From Ligilactobacillus salivarius DSM 20555 = ATCC 11741 (GTDB lineage: Bacteria > Bacillota > Bacilli > Lactobacillales > Lactobacillaceae), in NCBI RefSeq assembly GCF_001435955.1, contig NZ_AYYT01000003.1:1-64000 (forward strand): DNA of 64,000 nucleotides, read 5' to 3'. Every line of letters starts with the position of its first letter. Positions within the stretch are counted from its first letter, which is position 1. Under the pieces are notes generated by a model, which did not search any database, had not been told where the DNA came from, and was given only the letters and a program-made list of their open reading frames with translations. Made by a program: the position numbers and the translations under genes. Below, one piece after another: positions 45,037 to 54,433 of this stretch.

Positions 45037-46222
45037 TCTATGGAAGAAGCGATTAAACCTGTATCTAAAGCGAATGATCAAGTACTATCGCTATGTATTC
45101 AACGATCATTTTGTAATTGCGTTACTCTTTTTACTGGGTGGAATAAGCTACACATACTCTAATTTCATAAAGTCCTTAAATGTAGATCTATCGTACCCAT
45201 GGGCCAAGCCGGTAGTAATCATTGTCTTACTTGTGATGTTGCAGTTTGGAAAGGTAGGGACATTAATTGATGAGCCTGATAAAGTGTTTCTTTTGCCACA
45301 AGAAAAGGGTATGAGAGAGTATTTAATGAGAGCACAAAAGCGAGCTTGGGTTTCAAACAGCGTTATTCAAATCGTTGTCTGGATCGTTTTACTGCCTTTC
45401 ATTTACTATGGTGTCCATTTAAACTTAGTAGAAAGCATAATCCTATTATTAAGTCAGGTAGCTTTAAAGGTTGCCCAGGTAAACTTATTCTTTATCCGAG
45501 CCTTTGAAGCGAAGTATCAAGCAGGCAAATATAGTCTTATCTTTAATTATGTGGTACCTTTAATCGTTTATATGCTTGGCTTGTATGCATCCATATATTT
45601 CGCATTGGGGATTACCGTTGGACTAATTCTGTATTTGAAATCATTGCCTAAAAATAAAATCATTCAGTGGAATTATTTGATAGACGTAGAAAAACTAAGA
45701 CTGATGAGAAAATACAGTTTCTTCAATCTATTTACAGATGTTCCCCAAGTAAAGAAGAAAGCTAAGCGCAGAAAGTATCTAGACTGGCTCATACCTAAGT
45801 TTAAAAACGTATATGGCTACCTATTCATTAGGGCAATCATCCGAAATGGTGAATATAGTGGCCTGTATATACGCCTAACCGTTATCGAGTTCATTGTCCT
45901 ACTCTTTATCCCTAAATTTTGGCTTAGCCTGGTAATAGGAATGTTGTTTATCTACCTAATCGGCTTCCAAATGTTACCACTATACAAGTACTTTGACGAT
46001 AATGTATTCGTACATCTATATCCACTTGAAACCAACAGTAAAGGCAAAGAATTCAAAAGCATCCTATTAGCTTTATTGATAATCAATGCCCTTATATCAG
46101 TCATAGCCGTATATATCGCTATCCAAAACATACTACTCTCAGGAGCCTTCCTTGCCCTTGTATTAGTCGAAAGCATCCTGTTTGTTTATGGATATGCAAA
46201 TTTAAGGTTAGAAAAATCTTGA
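45029..46222 (+). CDS. ecsB: ABC transporter permease EcsB
   Basis: This 397-residue integral membrane protein has several hydrophobic segments (about 25-45, 60-75, 110-150, 165-205, 285-325, 345-390) and basic stretches between them. It belongs to the EcsB family by sequence character and by its place after ecsA, with eight bases of overlap. The gene uses noticeably more C-ending and G/C-rich codons than its neighbours, most clearly from 45400 to 46200. Confidence 0.9.
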   Translation: MNNLWKKRLNLYLKRMIKYYRYVFNDHFVIALLFLLGGISYTYSNFIKSLNVDLSYPWAKPVVIIVLLVMLQFGKVGTLIDEPDKVFLLPQEKGMREYLMRAQKRAWVSNSVIQIVVWIVLLPFIYYGVHLNLVESIILLLSQVALKVAQVNLFFIRAFEAKYQAGKYSLIFNYVVPLIVYMLGLYASIYFALGITVGLILYLKSLPKNKIIQWNYLIDVEKLRLMRKYSFFNLFTDVPQVKKKAKRRKYLDWLIPKFKNVYGYLFIRAIIRNGEYSGLYIRLTVIEFIVLLFIPKFWLSLVIGMLFIYLIGFQMLPLYKYFDDNVFVHLYPLETNSKGKEFKSILLALLIINALISVIAVYIAIQNILLSGAFLALVLVESILFVYGYANLRLEKS

Positions 46223-46284
46223 CACTTAATAGATATATTTGTAGACTTAGTTTAGTTAGCACTAAATGCGAGGAGTAAGTCATT

Positions 46285-47073
46285 ATGAATCTTAATTTAG
46301 AAAATGGATGGCAAATCCTCCCAATCGGTGGTGACACAGATACAGCATATATGGGAATAAAAAGTGATCAAAAAGTATTTTTAAAACGAAATACCTCTCC
46401 TTTTTTAGCAGCATTGTCTTTGGAAGAAATAGCACCTAGACTAATATGGACGAAGAGGATTTCAACAGGTGATACTTTGACTGCTCAAGAGTGGTTAAAT
46501 GGTAGATCTTTATATAGGAGTGAAATGGGACAAAAATCGGTATCTGATTTATTATATAAAGTTCACCATACTCCTGTACTTAAAAAAATGTTAATTCAAG
46601 TTGGTGGGAAAGTAGTTACGCCAATTGATTTAGTGAGAAAATACTTTGAAGGACTTCCTGATGATTTAAATCAGCATCCGTTATTGAATAAAGTAGCAAA
46701 TTATCTAAAGGCTAATCAGCCTGATTTAAAGTCTGACTTTTATGAAGTATGTCATGGAGATTTAAATCATAAAAACTGGTTGTTGTCAGATAAAGAAAAG
46801 CTTTATTTAGTGGATTGGGAATCAGCTAGAATTGCTGATCCAGCTAGTGATCTTAGTATGTTAATGTGTCAATATGTCCCACGTAAAAATTGGGAGCAAT
46901 GGTTACGTCAGTATGGTTTAGAAGTGAATAGAGATTTATGGTATCGAATTTACTGGTATTCATTGATAAATTTATTGCTCGATGTTAAATACTATCATCA
47001 ACGTGGTCGTTTCACAGAAATGAACCAAGACATATTAAAAATATCGGAATTAATTAATGAACTTAATTTTTAA
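46285..47073 (+). CDS. Phosphotransferase-family protein (YtmP-like, choline/aminoglycoside kinase fold)
   Basis: The 262-residue protein has the small-molecule kinase motifs CHGDLNHKNWLL (catalytic Asp) and LVDWESARIADPASDL (metal-binding Asp). It matches YtmP of B. subtilis, which also precedes trmB. The substrate is unknown; choline, thiamine or a sugar are possible. A terminator lies between it and trmB. The ATG at 46285 follows gaggagtaag. Confidence 0.87.
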   Translation: MNLNLENGWQILPIGGDTDTAYMGIKSDQKVFLKRNTSPFLAALSLEEIAPRLIWTKRISTGDTLTAQEWLNGRSLYRSEMGQKSVSDLLYKVHHTPVLKKMLIQVGGKVVTPIDLVRKYFEGLPDDLNQHPLLNKVANYLKANQPDLKSDFYEVCHGDLNHKNWLLSDKEKLYLVDWESARIADPASDLSMLMCQYVPRKNWEQWLRQYGLEVNRDLWYRIYWYSLINLLLDVKYYHQRGRFTEMNQDILKISELINELNF

Positions 47074-47088
47074 AATGTAGAATTGTTG

Positions 47089-47133
47089 AGATAGAGGAAG
47101 TTAGTACATTAACCCCTCTATCTTTTATTTTTT
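47089..47133 (+). terminator. Terminator between the phosphotransferase gene and trmB
   Basis: agatagagg (47089-47097) pairs with cctctatct (47115-47123), then a T-rich stretch. Confidence 0.8.
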
Positions 47134-47148
47134 GTAGGAGGACTAGTA

Positions 47149-47787
47149 TTGCGATTAAGAAATAAACCCTGGGCTAAGCCTTTGATTGAAGAAAATCCAG
47201 ATTTTGTAGTAACAGAACCAACAAAATTAAAAGGAAAATGGCACACACGTTTTCAAAATAATAATCCAATTTTTGTCGAAATAGGAATGGGAAAAGGTCG
47301 TTTTATTGTTGAAATGGCCAAAAAGAATCCAGAAAAGAATTACATTGGATTAGAATTACAGACAGTTGCTGTAGGAATTGCCTTGAAGAAACAGTTAGAA
47401 GAGAAACTACCTAATCTTCAGTTAATATGTGCTAATGGTAGTGGCTTAGGAGAATATTTTGAAAAAGGTGAAATTGCAGGTATCTATTTGAATTTTTCTG
47501 ATCCTTGGCCTAAGAAACGTCAAACTAAAAGAAGATTGACGTACAAAACTTTTCTTGAACAATATAAAGAGGTATTAGATTCAGATGGACATATTGAATT
47601 TAAAACTGATAACCAAGGATTGTTTGAATATTCTTTAGTTAGCATGAATAATTTTGGAATGAAATTTGACGGAGTTTGGTTGGACTTACATTCATCTCCT
47701 GAGGCTGAAGATAATGTAATGACAGAATATGAGGAAAAATTTAGTAAAAAAGGGCAACCAATTTTTAAATTAGAAGCCCATTTCTAA
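47149..47787 (+). CDS. trmB: tRNA (guanine-46-N7)-methyltransferase
   Basis: TrmB methylates G46 of tRNAs using SAM. The 212-residue protein has the SAM-binding [19 protein letters not shown], and the substrate motif [21 protein letters not shown]. It starts with the TTG at 47149 after aggagg. Its end overlaps the convergent PepSY-like gene by 18 bases. Confidence 0.96.
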   Translation: MRLRNKPWAKPLIEENPDFVVTEPTKLKGKWHTRFQNNNPIFVEIGMGKGRFIVEMAKKNPEKNYIGLELQTVAVGIALKKQLEEKLPNLQLICANGSGLGEYFEKGEIAGIYLNFSDPWPKKRQTKRRLTYKTFLEQYKEVLDSDGHIEFKTDNQGLFEYSLVSMNNFGMKFDGVWLDLHSSPEAEDNVMTEYEEKFSKKGQPIFKLEAHF

Positions 47788-48111
47788 GTTGATAATATGT
47801 GAGTCAATAATTTTTCCGGTTTTTGCATCTGCAGTAAAGGTATAATTAATGGTTTTTCCTGAAGGATCAATACATTTTACACCACCAGCATAAGTTAATG
47901 GTTGATTAAATTGATAATTTTGACGAGGGTATACGTGGATCCAGGAATCTTTGACTATATACTGTTTGGAAAATTCGTCTCTTATCTTTGATAAAACAGT
48001 CTCGCTATTTTTGATATACTTCCTTTTTAAATAGAAGATGAGCAAAAATAAAGGACAAAGGACAATAAGCAGAGCAAAAAGCAATTGTAAGTTCAGTTTT
48101 TTCACAGTCAT
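47770..48111 (-). CDS. Membrane-anchored PepSY-like protein
   Basis: The 113-residue protein has one N-terminal membrane segment ([20 protein letters not shown]) and a short extracellular domain. That domain ends [18 protein letters not shown], a pattern typical of PepSY-type modules. Function unknown. I chose the ATG at 48111 after gaaagga; the frame is open 17 codons further up without support. Confidence 0.72.
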   Translation of the reverse strand: MTVKKLNLQLLFALLIVLCPLFLLIFYLKRKYIKNSETVLSKIRDEFSKQYIVKDSWIHVYPRQNYQFNQPLTYAGGVKCIDPSGKTINYTFTADAKTGKIIDSHIINLEMGF

Positions 48112-48235
48112 CAATCCTTTCAAACTAACTATAGTAATATCAAATATTTGATGAATAAGCAATATATTTTACTTATTATTTTTTTAAGTTATAATTAAGG
48201 CATAATTAATTACAAAAAGTAAGGAAGTGTCTGTA

Positions 48236-48553
48236 ATGGAACAATTGGCAAAAATGAATAAACAAGAACTAGAAGAAAAATTAGCAAAGGGAAAATACGT
48301 ACTATTTTTCACAGCTGGTTGGTGTCCTGATTGTCGTTTTATAAAACCAGCTATGCCTGAAATTGAAGAAGAATTTTCAGATTTTAACTTTATTCAAGTT
48401 GATAGAGACGAAAATATTGATTTATGTCAAGAATTAGATGTATATGGAATTCCAAGCTTCATTGTTTATGAAGATGGAAAAGAAGTAGATCGTTTTGTAA
48501 ATAAAGATAGAAAGACTAAGAAAGAAGTAGAAAATTTCTTAAAAGCGATCTAA
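48236..48553 (+). CDS. ytpP: Thioredoxin-like protein YtpP
   Basis: The 105-residue protein has a thioredoxin fold with the redox motif GWCPDCRF and the cis-proline region YGIPSFIVYEDG. It matches YtpP of B. subtilis, which sits next to ytpR as here. The exact redox partner is unknown. I chose the ATG at 48236, eight bases after aaggaag. Confidence 0.92.
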   Translation: MEQLAKMNKQELEEKLAKGKYVLFFTAGWCPDCRFIKPAMPEIEEEFSDFNFIQVDRDENIDLCQELDVYGIPSFIVYEDGKEVDRFVNKDRKTKKEVENFLKAI

Positions 48554-48580
48554 AATTTTAATAAAGGAGAAAAGAATCAG

Positions 48581-49231
48581 ATGTTTATTGCTAGTTATAA
48601 TCCTAAAAGTATAGGTGATGTATTGGTTGTTGTTCTAAGACCTGATACAATCCAACAAAAATCAGAAAAAAAGGGAAATGTTGTAAGAATTTTTGACGCT
48701 GAAAGTAATACAACATTAGGATATAACTTTTTTGGTATTTCAACTGTGTTGGCGGACCTACAAGGACATGGAGAGGAACAATTAAATCAAGAACAAGTGG
48801 ATAAGTTGAATAAATTACTTGAAGAAAATGATTTTGATCCAGAATTAATTTTAGATGCTAATCCAAAATTTGTTGTAGGGTACGTAGAAAGTATGAAAGA
48901 ACATCCTGATTCTGATCACTTACACATTACCAAAGTAAAAGTTGATAATGATCAAGAATTGCAAATTGTATGTGGTGCTCCAAATATAGACGAAGGGCAA
49001 AAGGTTGTAGTGGCTAAAGTAGGAGCAATGATGCCAAATGGCGCTATGATTTTTCCTGGAAAATTACGTGGTGTAGAAAGTATGGGAATGATTTGTTCTG
49101 CTAGAGAATTAGAGTTACCTAATGCACCACAAAAGAGAGGAATTTTGGTTTTACCTGAAACCGATGCTTTTGAAGTAGGAAAAGAGTTTAATTTTGTAAA
49201 AGGTGCAGAATTATTTGTAAATAAAGCGTAA
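48581..49231 (+). CDS. ytpR: tRNA-binding-domain protein YtpR
   Basis: The 216-residue protein has an N-terminal DUF4479-type domain and a C-terminal EMAP/PheT-like tRNA-binding OB fold (VVGYVESMKEHPDSDHLHI to GAMIFPGKLRGVESMGMICS). It resembles the N-terminal part of the PheRS beta subunit but is a free protein, as in many Firmicutes. Function unknown. It follows ytpP by 27 bases and has its own terminator. Confidence 0.92.
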   Translation: MFIASYNPKSIGDVLVVVLRPDTIQQKSEKKGNVVRIFDAESNTTLGYNFFGISTVLADLQGHGEEQLNQEQVDKLNKLLEENDFDPELILDANPKFVVGYVESMKEHPDSDHLHITKVKVDNDQELQIVCGAPNIDEGQKVVVAKVGAMMPNGAMIFPGKLRGVESMGMICSARELELPNAPQKRGILVLPETDAFEVGKEFNFVKGAELFVNKA

Positions 49232-49242
49232 TAATATGATAG

Positions 49243-49290
49243 AATGGGCTAGTATTCAAATTTATTTTGAAATATTAGCCTATTTTTTAT
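49243..49290 (+). terminator. Terminator of ytpP-ytpR
   Basis: aatgggctagtattcaaa (49243-49260) pairs, with G-T and one bulge, with tttgaaatattagcctatt (49266-49284), followed by TTTTT. Confidence 0.85.
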
Positions 49291-49324
49291 AGGAAAATAA
49301 AGAATTTAGATAGGATGAGATAGA

Positions 49325-51613
49325 ATGGAACATTATGATGGACCAGCTTTTTTTCGTAGACAAGGTCGATCAAGTAATATAGATGAAAATAGTGCAAAAA
49401 AAAGTTCAAATGTTTCTTCTACATCTTCTTTTAAGAAAGCTAGTCATAAATTTGAAGGAAGAAATATTAGACGTCAAAGAGCTTTTGTGCGGACAAGCAC
49501 AACTTTAGACAGTTATAGAACACGTTCATTTCGCCCTACATATGTACCACCTTCATCTATTAAGTTTACTAACAAGAATGACAAAGAAAAATATAGTAAG
49601 TTAGTAGCAAAATTGAGATTAAAATTTAATAATTTATGGTTATTTACGGATGATTTTCAAGAGCCTAAAGATATTGTAGATGATAATATCTTTGAAGAAA
49701 ATAATCTCCAACAAATTGAAGATAAAAATGAATTACCTGAAGATGAATTAGAAATACCAGCAGATAGTAAGTCAATTGAAGAAATAAATGATGACAACGC
49801 TGATGGCAATATTAAAGTTAATAAAGAACAAGAAATTAGCGAGCCTACTGATAATGAAGAAGATAAAGGAAATGAGAAGACAGAAGATATAGGTAGGAAT
49901 GAGATAGAAATTTCAGAAGATTCTATAGAAGAACAAAATGATACTGATACTATTTCTTCAGAAGAAAGTGATGATAATAGTATGGATACAGTAATTCCTT
50001 ACGAAACAGCTAGAAATTATCATCATGAAGAAATTGAAAAAACTGTAGAACTTAAGCAGCAAGATGATAATGCTCCTAAGAAGAAAGCATTAGATCGTTC
50101 TTTAGATGAAATTATGCAACAAGAAAAGAATGATATGCAAAGTCACTTATCCTTATTTAATCAGTCGCAAAAAGGTGACAATAAAGAAGATTTAATGTAT
50201 AAATTCCCGGAAATGTCATTACTACCAGATCCTGTAATTAATGATGAAGATGAGATGGATGAATGGGTGTTACAAGAAGTAGATATTCTAAATGAGACTT
50301 TAGAGGCTTTTCATGTTAAAGCTGAAGTTACTAATTGGACTATTGGCCCAACAGTTACTCAATTTGAAGTAACGTTAAATAGGGGAGTTAAAGTTAATAA
50401 AATTACAAATTTGACAGATGACTTAAAATTAGCTTTAGCGGCTAAAGATATTAGAATAGAAGCACCAATTCCCGGAAAACGAAGTGTGGGAATTGAGATA
50501 CCAAATAAAAAGTCACGTCCAGTTATGTTATCAGAAGTCTTAAATTCTAAAGTCTTCAAAGAAGCAACTTCACCTTTAACTGTAGCATTAGGTGTAGACT
50601 TATTTGGACAACCTCAAGTTACAAATATAGCTAAAATGCCACACGGTTTGATTGCGGGAGCAACAGGTTCGGGAAAATCAGTATTTATCAATAGTATGTT
50701 AGTATCTTTATTATATAAAGCAACACCGACAGAGCTAAAACTGTTACTGATTGACCCTAAAGCTGTTGAAATGGCTCCATATCATGATATTCCACACTTA
50801 TTAGCTCCTGTTGTATCTGATCCTCAAGCAGCTACGGCATCATTAAAATGGGCAGTTAATGAAATGGAAGAACGATTTGAACGTTTAGCGGCTGCAGGAG
50901 CTAAAAATATAGAATCGTACAATGAAAAAGCTGAGGAAAATGGAGATTATGGATTAAAAATGCCATATATTGTCATCGTTATAGATGAGTTGGCAGATTT
51001 AATGATGGTCGCTTCTTCTGAAGTTCAAGATTATATTATAAGAATTACACAAAAAGCGCGTGCAGCAGGGATACATATGATAATTGCAACGCAACGTCCA
51101 AGTGTAGATGTTATAACTGGTGTTATTAAAAGTAATATACCTACTAGAATTGCTTTTATGGTATCTAGTCAAGTTGATTCAAGGACGATTTTAGATTCGT
51201 CTGGAGCAGAAAGATTACTTGGTAGAGGAGACATGTTGTATTTAGGAAATGGTGAAAGTCAAGCAAGACGTATTCAAGGAACGTACGTTGAGGATGAAAT
51301 AGAAAAGATTACAGACTTTATCCGAGAACAAGGAACTCCGACATATGCTTTTAATCCAGATAAGTTAAAAGTTATAGAGACACAGACTGAAAATGAAGAT
51401 GATCTAATGCCTGAGATTTTAGAATATATTGTTAATGAAGATGGAATTTCTATATCTAAGCTTCAAAGAGTATTTTCAATAGGCTATAATAGAGCTGCAA
51501 AAATTATTGATGATTTGGAAAGTAAACAATACATTTCGTCTGCAAAGGGGTCTAAACCTAGGGACGTATATTTAACTCCTGAAAAACTTGAAAAAATGAA
51601 GGAAACAAATTAA
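49325..51613 (+). CDS. sftA: DNA translocase SftA (soluble FtsK family)
   Basis: SftA moves chromosomal DNA away from the closing septum. The 762-residue protein has a basic N-terminus, a long acidic low-complexity linker (about 110-250, rich in Asp/Glu/Asn), the FtsK motor with GLIAGATGSGKSVFINSM and IVIVIDELADLMM, IATQRPSVDVITG, and a C-terminal winged-helix gamma domain (SISKLQRVFSIGYNRAAKII). No membrane segments are visible, which separates it from SpoIIIE/FtsK. Its position between ytpR and murC matches ytpS (sftA) in B. subtilis. Confidence 0.93.
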   Translation: MEHYDGPAFFRRQGRSSNIDENSAKKSSNVSSTSSFKKASHKFEGRNIRRQRAFVRTSTTLDSYRTRSFRPTYVPPSSIKFTNKNDKEKYSKLVAKLRLKFNNLWLFTDDFQEPKDIVDDNIFEENNLQQIEDKNELPEDELEIPADSKSIEEINDDNADGNIKVNKEQEISEPTDNEEDKGNEKTEDIGRNEIEISEDSIEEQNDTDTISSEESDDNSMDTVIPYETARNYHHEEIEKTVELKQQDDNAPKKKALDRSLDEIMQQEKNDMQSHLSLFNQSQKGDNKEDLMYKFPEMSLLPDPVINDEDEMDEWVLQEVDILNETLEAFHVKAEVTNWTIGPTVTQFEVTLNRGVKVNKITNLTDDLKLALAAKDIRIEAPIPGKRSVGIEIPNKKSRPVMLSEVLNSKVFKEATSPLTVALGVDLFGQPQVTNIAKMPHGLIAGATGSGKSVFINSMLVSLLYKATPTELKLLLIDPKAVEMAPYHDIPHLLAPVVSDPQAATASLKWAVNEMEERFERLAAAGAKNIESYNEKAEENGDYGLKMPYIVIVIDELADLMMVASSEVQDYIIRITQKARAAGIHMIIATQRPSVDVITGVIKSNIPTRIAFMVSSQVDSRTILDSSGAERLLGRGDMLYLGNGESQARRIQGTYVEDEIEKITDFIREQGTPTYAFNPDKLKVIETQTENEDDLMPEILEYIVNEDGISISKLQRVFSIGYNRAAKIIDDLESKQYISSAKGSKPRDVYLTPEKLEKMKETN

Positions 51614-51688
51614 GTCTAAATAATAAAAATAATTATATTTATGGTATCATTGAAATGATCGGAAGTTAGAAAAGAGGAAACGTAGATT

Positions 51689-53020
51689 ATGAATAGTGAA
51701 CAAACATATTTTTTTGTAGGAATTAAAGGAACTGGAATGAGCTCTTTAGCTTTAATTTTGCATGATAAAGGATATAAGGTTCTAGGATCTGACATTGATA
51801 AGTACACTTTCACACAAAGAGGTTTAGAGAATGCTGGAATAAAAATTTTACCATTTGATGAAGATAATATTAAGGAAGATATGATCGTAGTTGCTGGTAA
51901 TGCATTTGGTGATGATCAAGTAGAAATTAAAAAAGCTCATGAGATGGGATTGACAGTACAAACATACCCAGAAACAGTAGAACAAATTATTGAAGAAACA
52001 ACAAGTATAGGTGTTGCTGGTGCACATGGTAAAACAAGTACATCAGGTTTACTAGCTCATGTATTAAGCGGAGTATCACCAACAAGCTATTTAGTTGGCG
52101 ATGGTTCTGGTAAGGGAACTCCTAATGCACGTTTCTTCGTTTTTGAAGCAGATGAATATCGTCGTCATTTCGTTGCATATCACCCAGATTATGCGATTAT
52201 GACTAATATTGATTTTGATCATCCAGATTATTTCACAGATATTGATGATGTTAGAGATGCATTTGAAACATTGGCTATGCAAACTAAAAAAGGAATTTTT
52301 GTATGGGGCGAGGATGAAAACTTGCGTAAACTTAATGCAAAAGTTCCAGTGCATTATTATGGTACTAAGTCGGATGATGATTTTAGAGCTGAAAACATTA
52401 AACGTACAACAAAGGGTTCTAATTTCGATGTCTATTTCCATGATGAATTTATTGGAAATTATGATATTCCAATGTTTGGAGAACACAATGTTTTAAATAG
52501 CTTAGCTGTAATTGCTGTTTCTTATATGGAAAAAGTAGATCAACAAGAAATTGCTAAAGAATTGTTAACATTTAAGGGTGTTAAGAGACGTTTTACGGAA
52601 AAACGTGTGGCAGATATGGTGATTATTGATGATTATGCACATCATCCAGCAGAAATAAAAGCAACAATAGATGCAGCCCGTCAACAATACCCAGATAAGA
52701 AGATAATAGCAGTATTCCAACCACATACTTTCAGTAGAACAATTGCGTTAATGGATGAATTTGCTGAAAGTTTAAGTTTAGCAGACAAAGTTTACTTAAC
52801 TGATATCTTTAGTTCTATTAGAGAACATGATGGAAAAGTTTCTTCTGAAGATTTAGGTAAGAAAATTAGTAAAGGTGGAGAGGTTCTAAAATTAGATAAT
52901 ATGTCCCCTCTACTAGATTTTCATGACGATGTTGTTATTTTTATGGGAGCAGGAGATATTCAAAAATATGAACATGCATATGAAGATTTGCTAAGTAATT
53001 TGAGTCTAAAAAATAACTAG
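51689..53020 (+). CDS. murC: UDP-N-acetylmuramate--L-alanine ligase
   Basis: MurC adds L-alanine to UDP-MurNAc, the first peptide step of wall synthesis. The 443-residue Mur ligase has the N-terminal [16 protein letters not shown], the ATP loop [19 protein letters not shown] and the C-terminal [13 protein letters not shown]. The ATG at 51689 follows agaggaaacg. Confidence 0.97.
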   Translation: MNSEQTYFFVGIKGTGMSSLALILHDKGYKVLGSDIDKYTFTQRGLENAGIKILPFDEDNIKEDMIVVAGNAFGDDQVEIKKAHEMGLTVQTYPETVEQIIEETTSIGVAGAHGKTSTSGLLAHVLSGVSPTSYLVGDGSGKGTPNARFFVFEADEYRRHFVAYHPDYAIMTNIDFDHPDYFTDIDDVRDAFETLAMQTKKGIFVWGEDENLRKLNAKVPVHYYGTKSDDDFRAENIKRTTKGSNFDVYFHDEFIGNYDIPMFGEHNVLNSLAVIAVSYMEKVDQQEIAKELLTFKGVKRRFTEKRVADMVIIDDYAHHPAEIKATIDAARQQYPDKKIIAVFQPHTFSRTIALMDEFAESLSLADKVYLTDIFSSIREHDGKVSSEDLGKKISKGGEVLKLDNMSPLLDFHDDVVIFMGAGDIQKYEHAYEDLLSNLSLKNN

Positions 53021-53071
53021 TTATTAAAAGATCATTCTAAAAAATATCAAAACAGACGCCTGTCTAATTAA

Positions 53072-53100
53072 TTGTTAAAAAAATCTATATGTGGTATGAT
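53072..53100 (+). promoter_or_regulatory. Promoter of the MaoC-like gene
   Basis: TTGTTA (53072-53077) and TATGAT (53095-53100) are 17 bases apart, with an extended TGG before the -10. Confidence 0.8.
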
Positions 53101-53128
53101 ATGTCTAAGAAAACGTGGAGGTGTTGTC

Positions 53129-53569
53129 ATGTCTGAAGATGTGCATAGGCGCGGTAAAACAATTGATGAGATAAAAGAAGGAGATTCTTTAACTGTTACT
53201 GAAAGTATAAGCGATAGAGATCTGTTATTATATTTAGGTATTACAAACGATAATAATCCTCTATATATCCAACATGATTATGCAAGAGATACTGAGTATC
53301 AAAAGCCAATCGTTCCACCAGTATTACTTACAGGTATTATTACAAGTTCAATTTCTAAAGTTTTACCGGGACCAGGTAGTGATGTAGTTAATTTATCAAC
53401 TAATTTTATCCTTCCCGTCTATCATGATGAGATGGTAACATTTAGTTTTGAAGTTATTAAAGTTGATAGCATGAAAGAAGTTATTACGATTTCTGTTGAA
53501 GGTGAAAATGAAGATGGAGATCGTGTTATTGATGCAGTGGTGATTGTAAAGCCACCTAAGATTTTTTAA
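53129..53569 (+). CDS. MaoC-like hot-dog dehydratase-family protein
   Basis: The 146-residue protein has the MaoC/R-hydratase hot-dog pattern, with ITNDNNPLYIQHDYARDTEY carrying the Asp-Asn-Pro hydratase region, then PPVLLTGIITSSISKVLPGPG. It may act on an acyl thioester, but no pathway partner is adjacent. I chose the ATG at 53129 after gtggaggtg; an open frame further upstream begins inside the promoter and is rejected. Confidence 0.85.
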   Translation: MSEDVHRRGKTIDEIKEGDSLTVTESISDRDLLLYLGITNDNNPLYIQHDYARDTEYQKPIVPPVLLTGIITSSISKVLPGPGSDVVNLSTNFILPVYHDEMVTFSFEVIKVDSMKEVITISVEGENEDGDRVIDAVVIVKPPKIF

Positions 53570-53598
53570 TACTTTAGACTATATGAGAGGATTTGATA

Positions 53599-54306
53599 TT
53601 GAGAATGAATAATAATGAAATTTATAGAAATCAAGCTGGACTAAATAGTTTTATGGCTAAGATGTATGGTTTTATGGCTGGTGCAGTTGCAATTTCTGCT
53701 GTCACAGCTTATCTGATTTCTAATGTATATCAAGTACAAGCCCTAACTTTTTTTTCTAATAATCGTTGGGCTGTATGGGGAATTTTGATTTTGCAAGTTG
53801 TTTTAGTTATGTCAATGTCTTTTAAGGCAGATAGATCACCTGCTATGTCGTTAACTGGATTAGGATTATATTCAGTGTTGGAAGGATTATTCTTTGGACT
53901 AATTGTTCAGGTATATTCAAGCCAAGATGTAACGATGGCATTTGTTTCAGCAACTGTTATGTTTACAGTATTAGCTTTAATGGGAACAAATACTAAGAAA
54001 GATTTGTCAGGAATAGGTCGTCAAGCAATGGCTGCTTTGATAGCTTTAATTATTGTAATGATAATTAATATTTTCCTAAGAAGCTCAATTATAACTTTGG
54101 CATTTTCATTTATAGGTGTTGTTATCTTTGCAGCTTTAATAGCTTGGGATTCACAAAGATTTCGTCAAATGTATATTCAATATGGAAATCAAATTAATAC
54201 GACAAATTTAGCGATTATGGGTGCATTACAATTATATTTAGACTTCGTAAATTTATTTATACAATTATTAAATATTTTTACTGGTTTAGGTGGAAACAAA
54301 GATTAA
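53599..54306 (+). CDS. Bax inhibitor-1 family membrane protein (YetJ-like)
   Basis: The 235-residue protein has seven hydrophobic segments and the TMBIM-family tail region FAALIAWDSQRFRQMY followed by a last membrane segment. B. subtilis YetJ of this family is a pH-sensitive calcium leak channel; the role here is unknown. I chose the TTG at 53599, seven bases after gagagga; an ATG at 53605 and a TTG at 53593 are alternatives. Confidence 0.9.
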   Translation: MRMNNNEIYRNQAGLNSFMAKMYGFMAGAVAISAVTAYLISNVYQVQALTFFSNNRWAVWGILILQVVLVMSMSFKADRSPAMSLTGLGLYSVLEGLFFGLIVQVYSSQDVTMAFVSATVMFTVLALMGTNTKKDLSGIGRQAMAALIALIIVMIINIFLRSSIITLAFSFIGVVIFAALIAWDSQRFRQMYIQYGNQINTTNLAIMGALQLYLDFVNLFIQLLNIFTGLGGNKD

Positions 54307-54312
54307 TATTTC

Positions 54313-54343
54313 AGGCTTGGGATTTTTCCCAAGTCTTTTTTTA
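54313..54343 (+). terminator. Terminator of the Bax-inhibitor-1-type gene
   Basis: aggcttggga (54313-54322) pairs with tcccaagtct (54327-54336) around a TTTT loop, then a T run. Confidence 0.9.
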
Positions 54344-54403
54344 TTTAATAGAATATAGTTTATTGGTACAATAAGATTAGAAGAAAACGAAGGGAGTATA
54401 TAG

Positions 54404-54433
54404 TTGGACTTCCAGCTAAGTGTATTATGGTAG
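54404..54433 (+). CDS. Possible 9-codon leader frame overlapping the polA start
   Basis: A TTG at 54404, about ten bases after gaaggga, encodes MDFQLSVLW and stops at 54433, seven bases past the first base of polA. polA itself has only a weak ribosome site, so ribosomes finishing this frame could re-initiate on polA. It may be chance; the strong Shine-Dalgarno is the only support. Confidence 0.3.
   Translation: MDFQLSVLW

Noticed and set aside
53072-53128. Extended N-terminus of the MaoC-like protein
   Set aside because: The first codon is the -35 element of the gene's promoter, and the residues do not fit the family.
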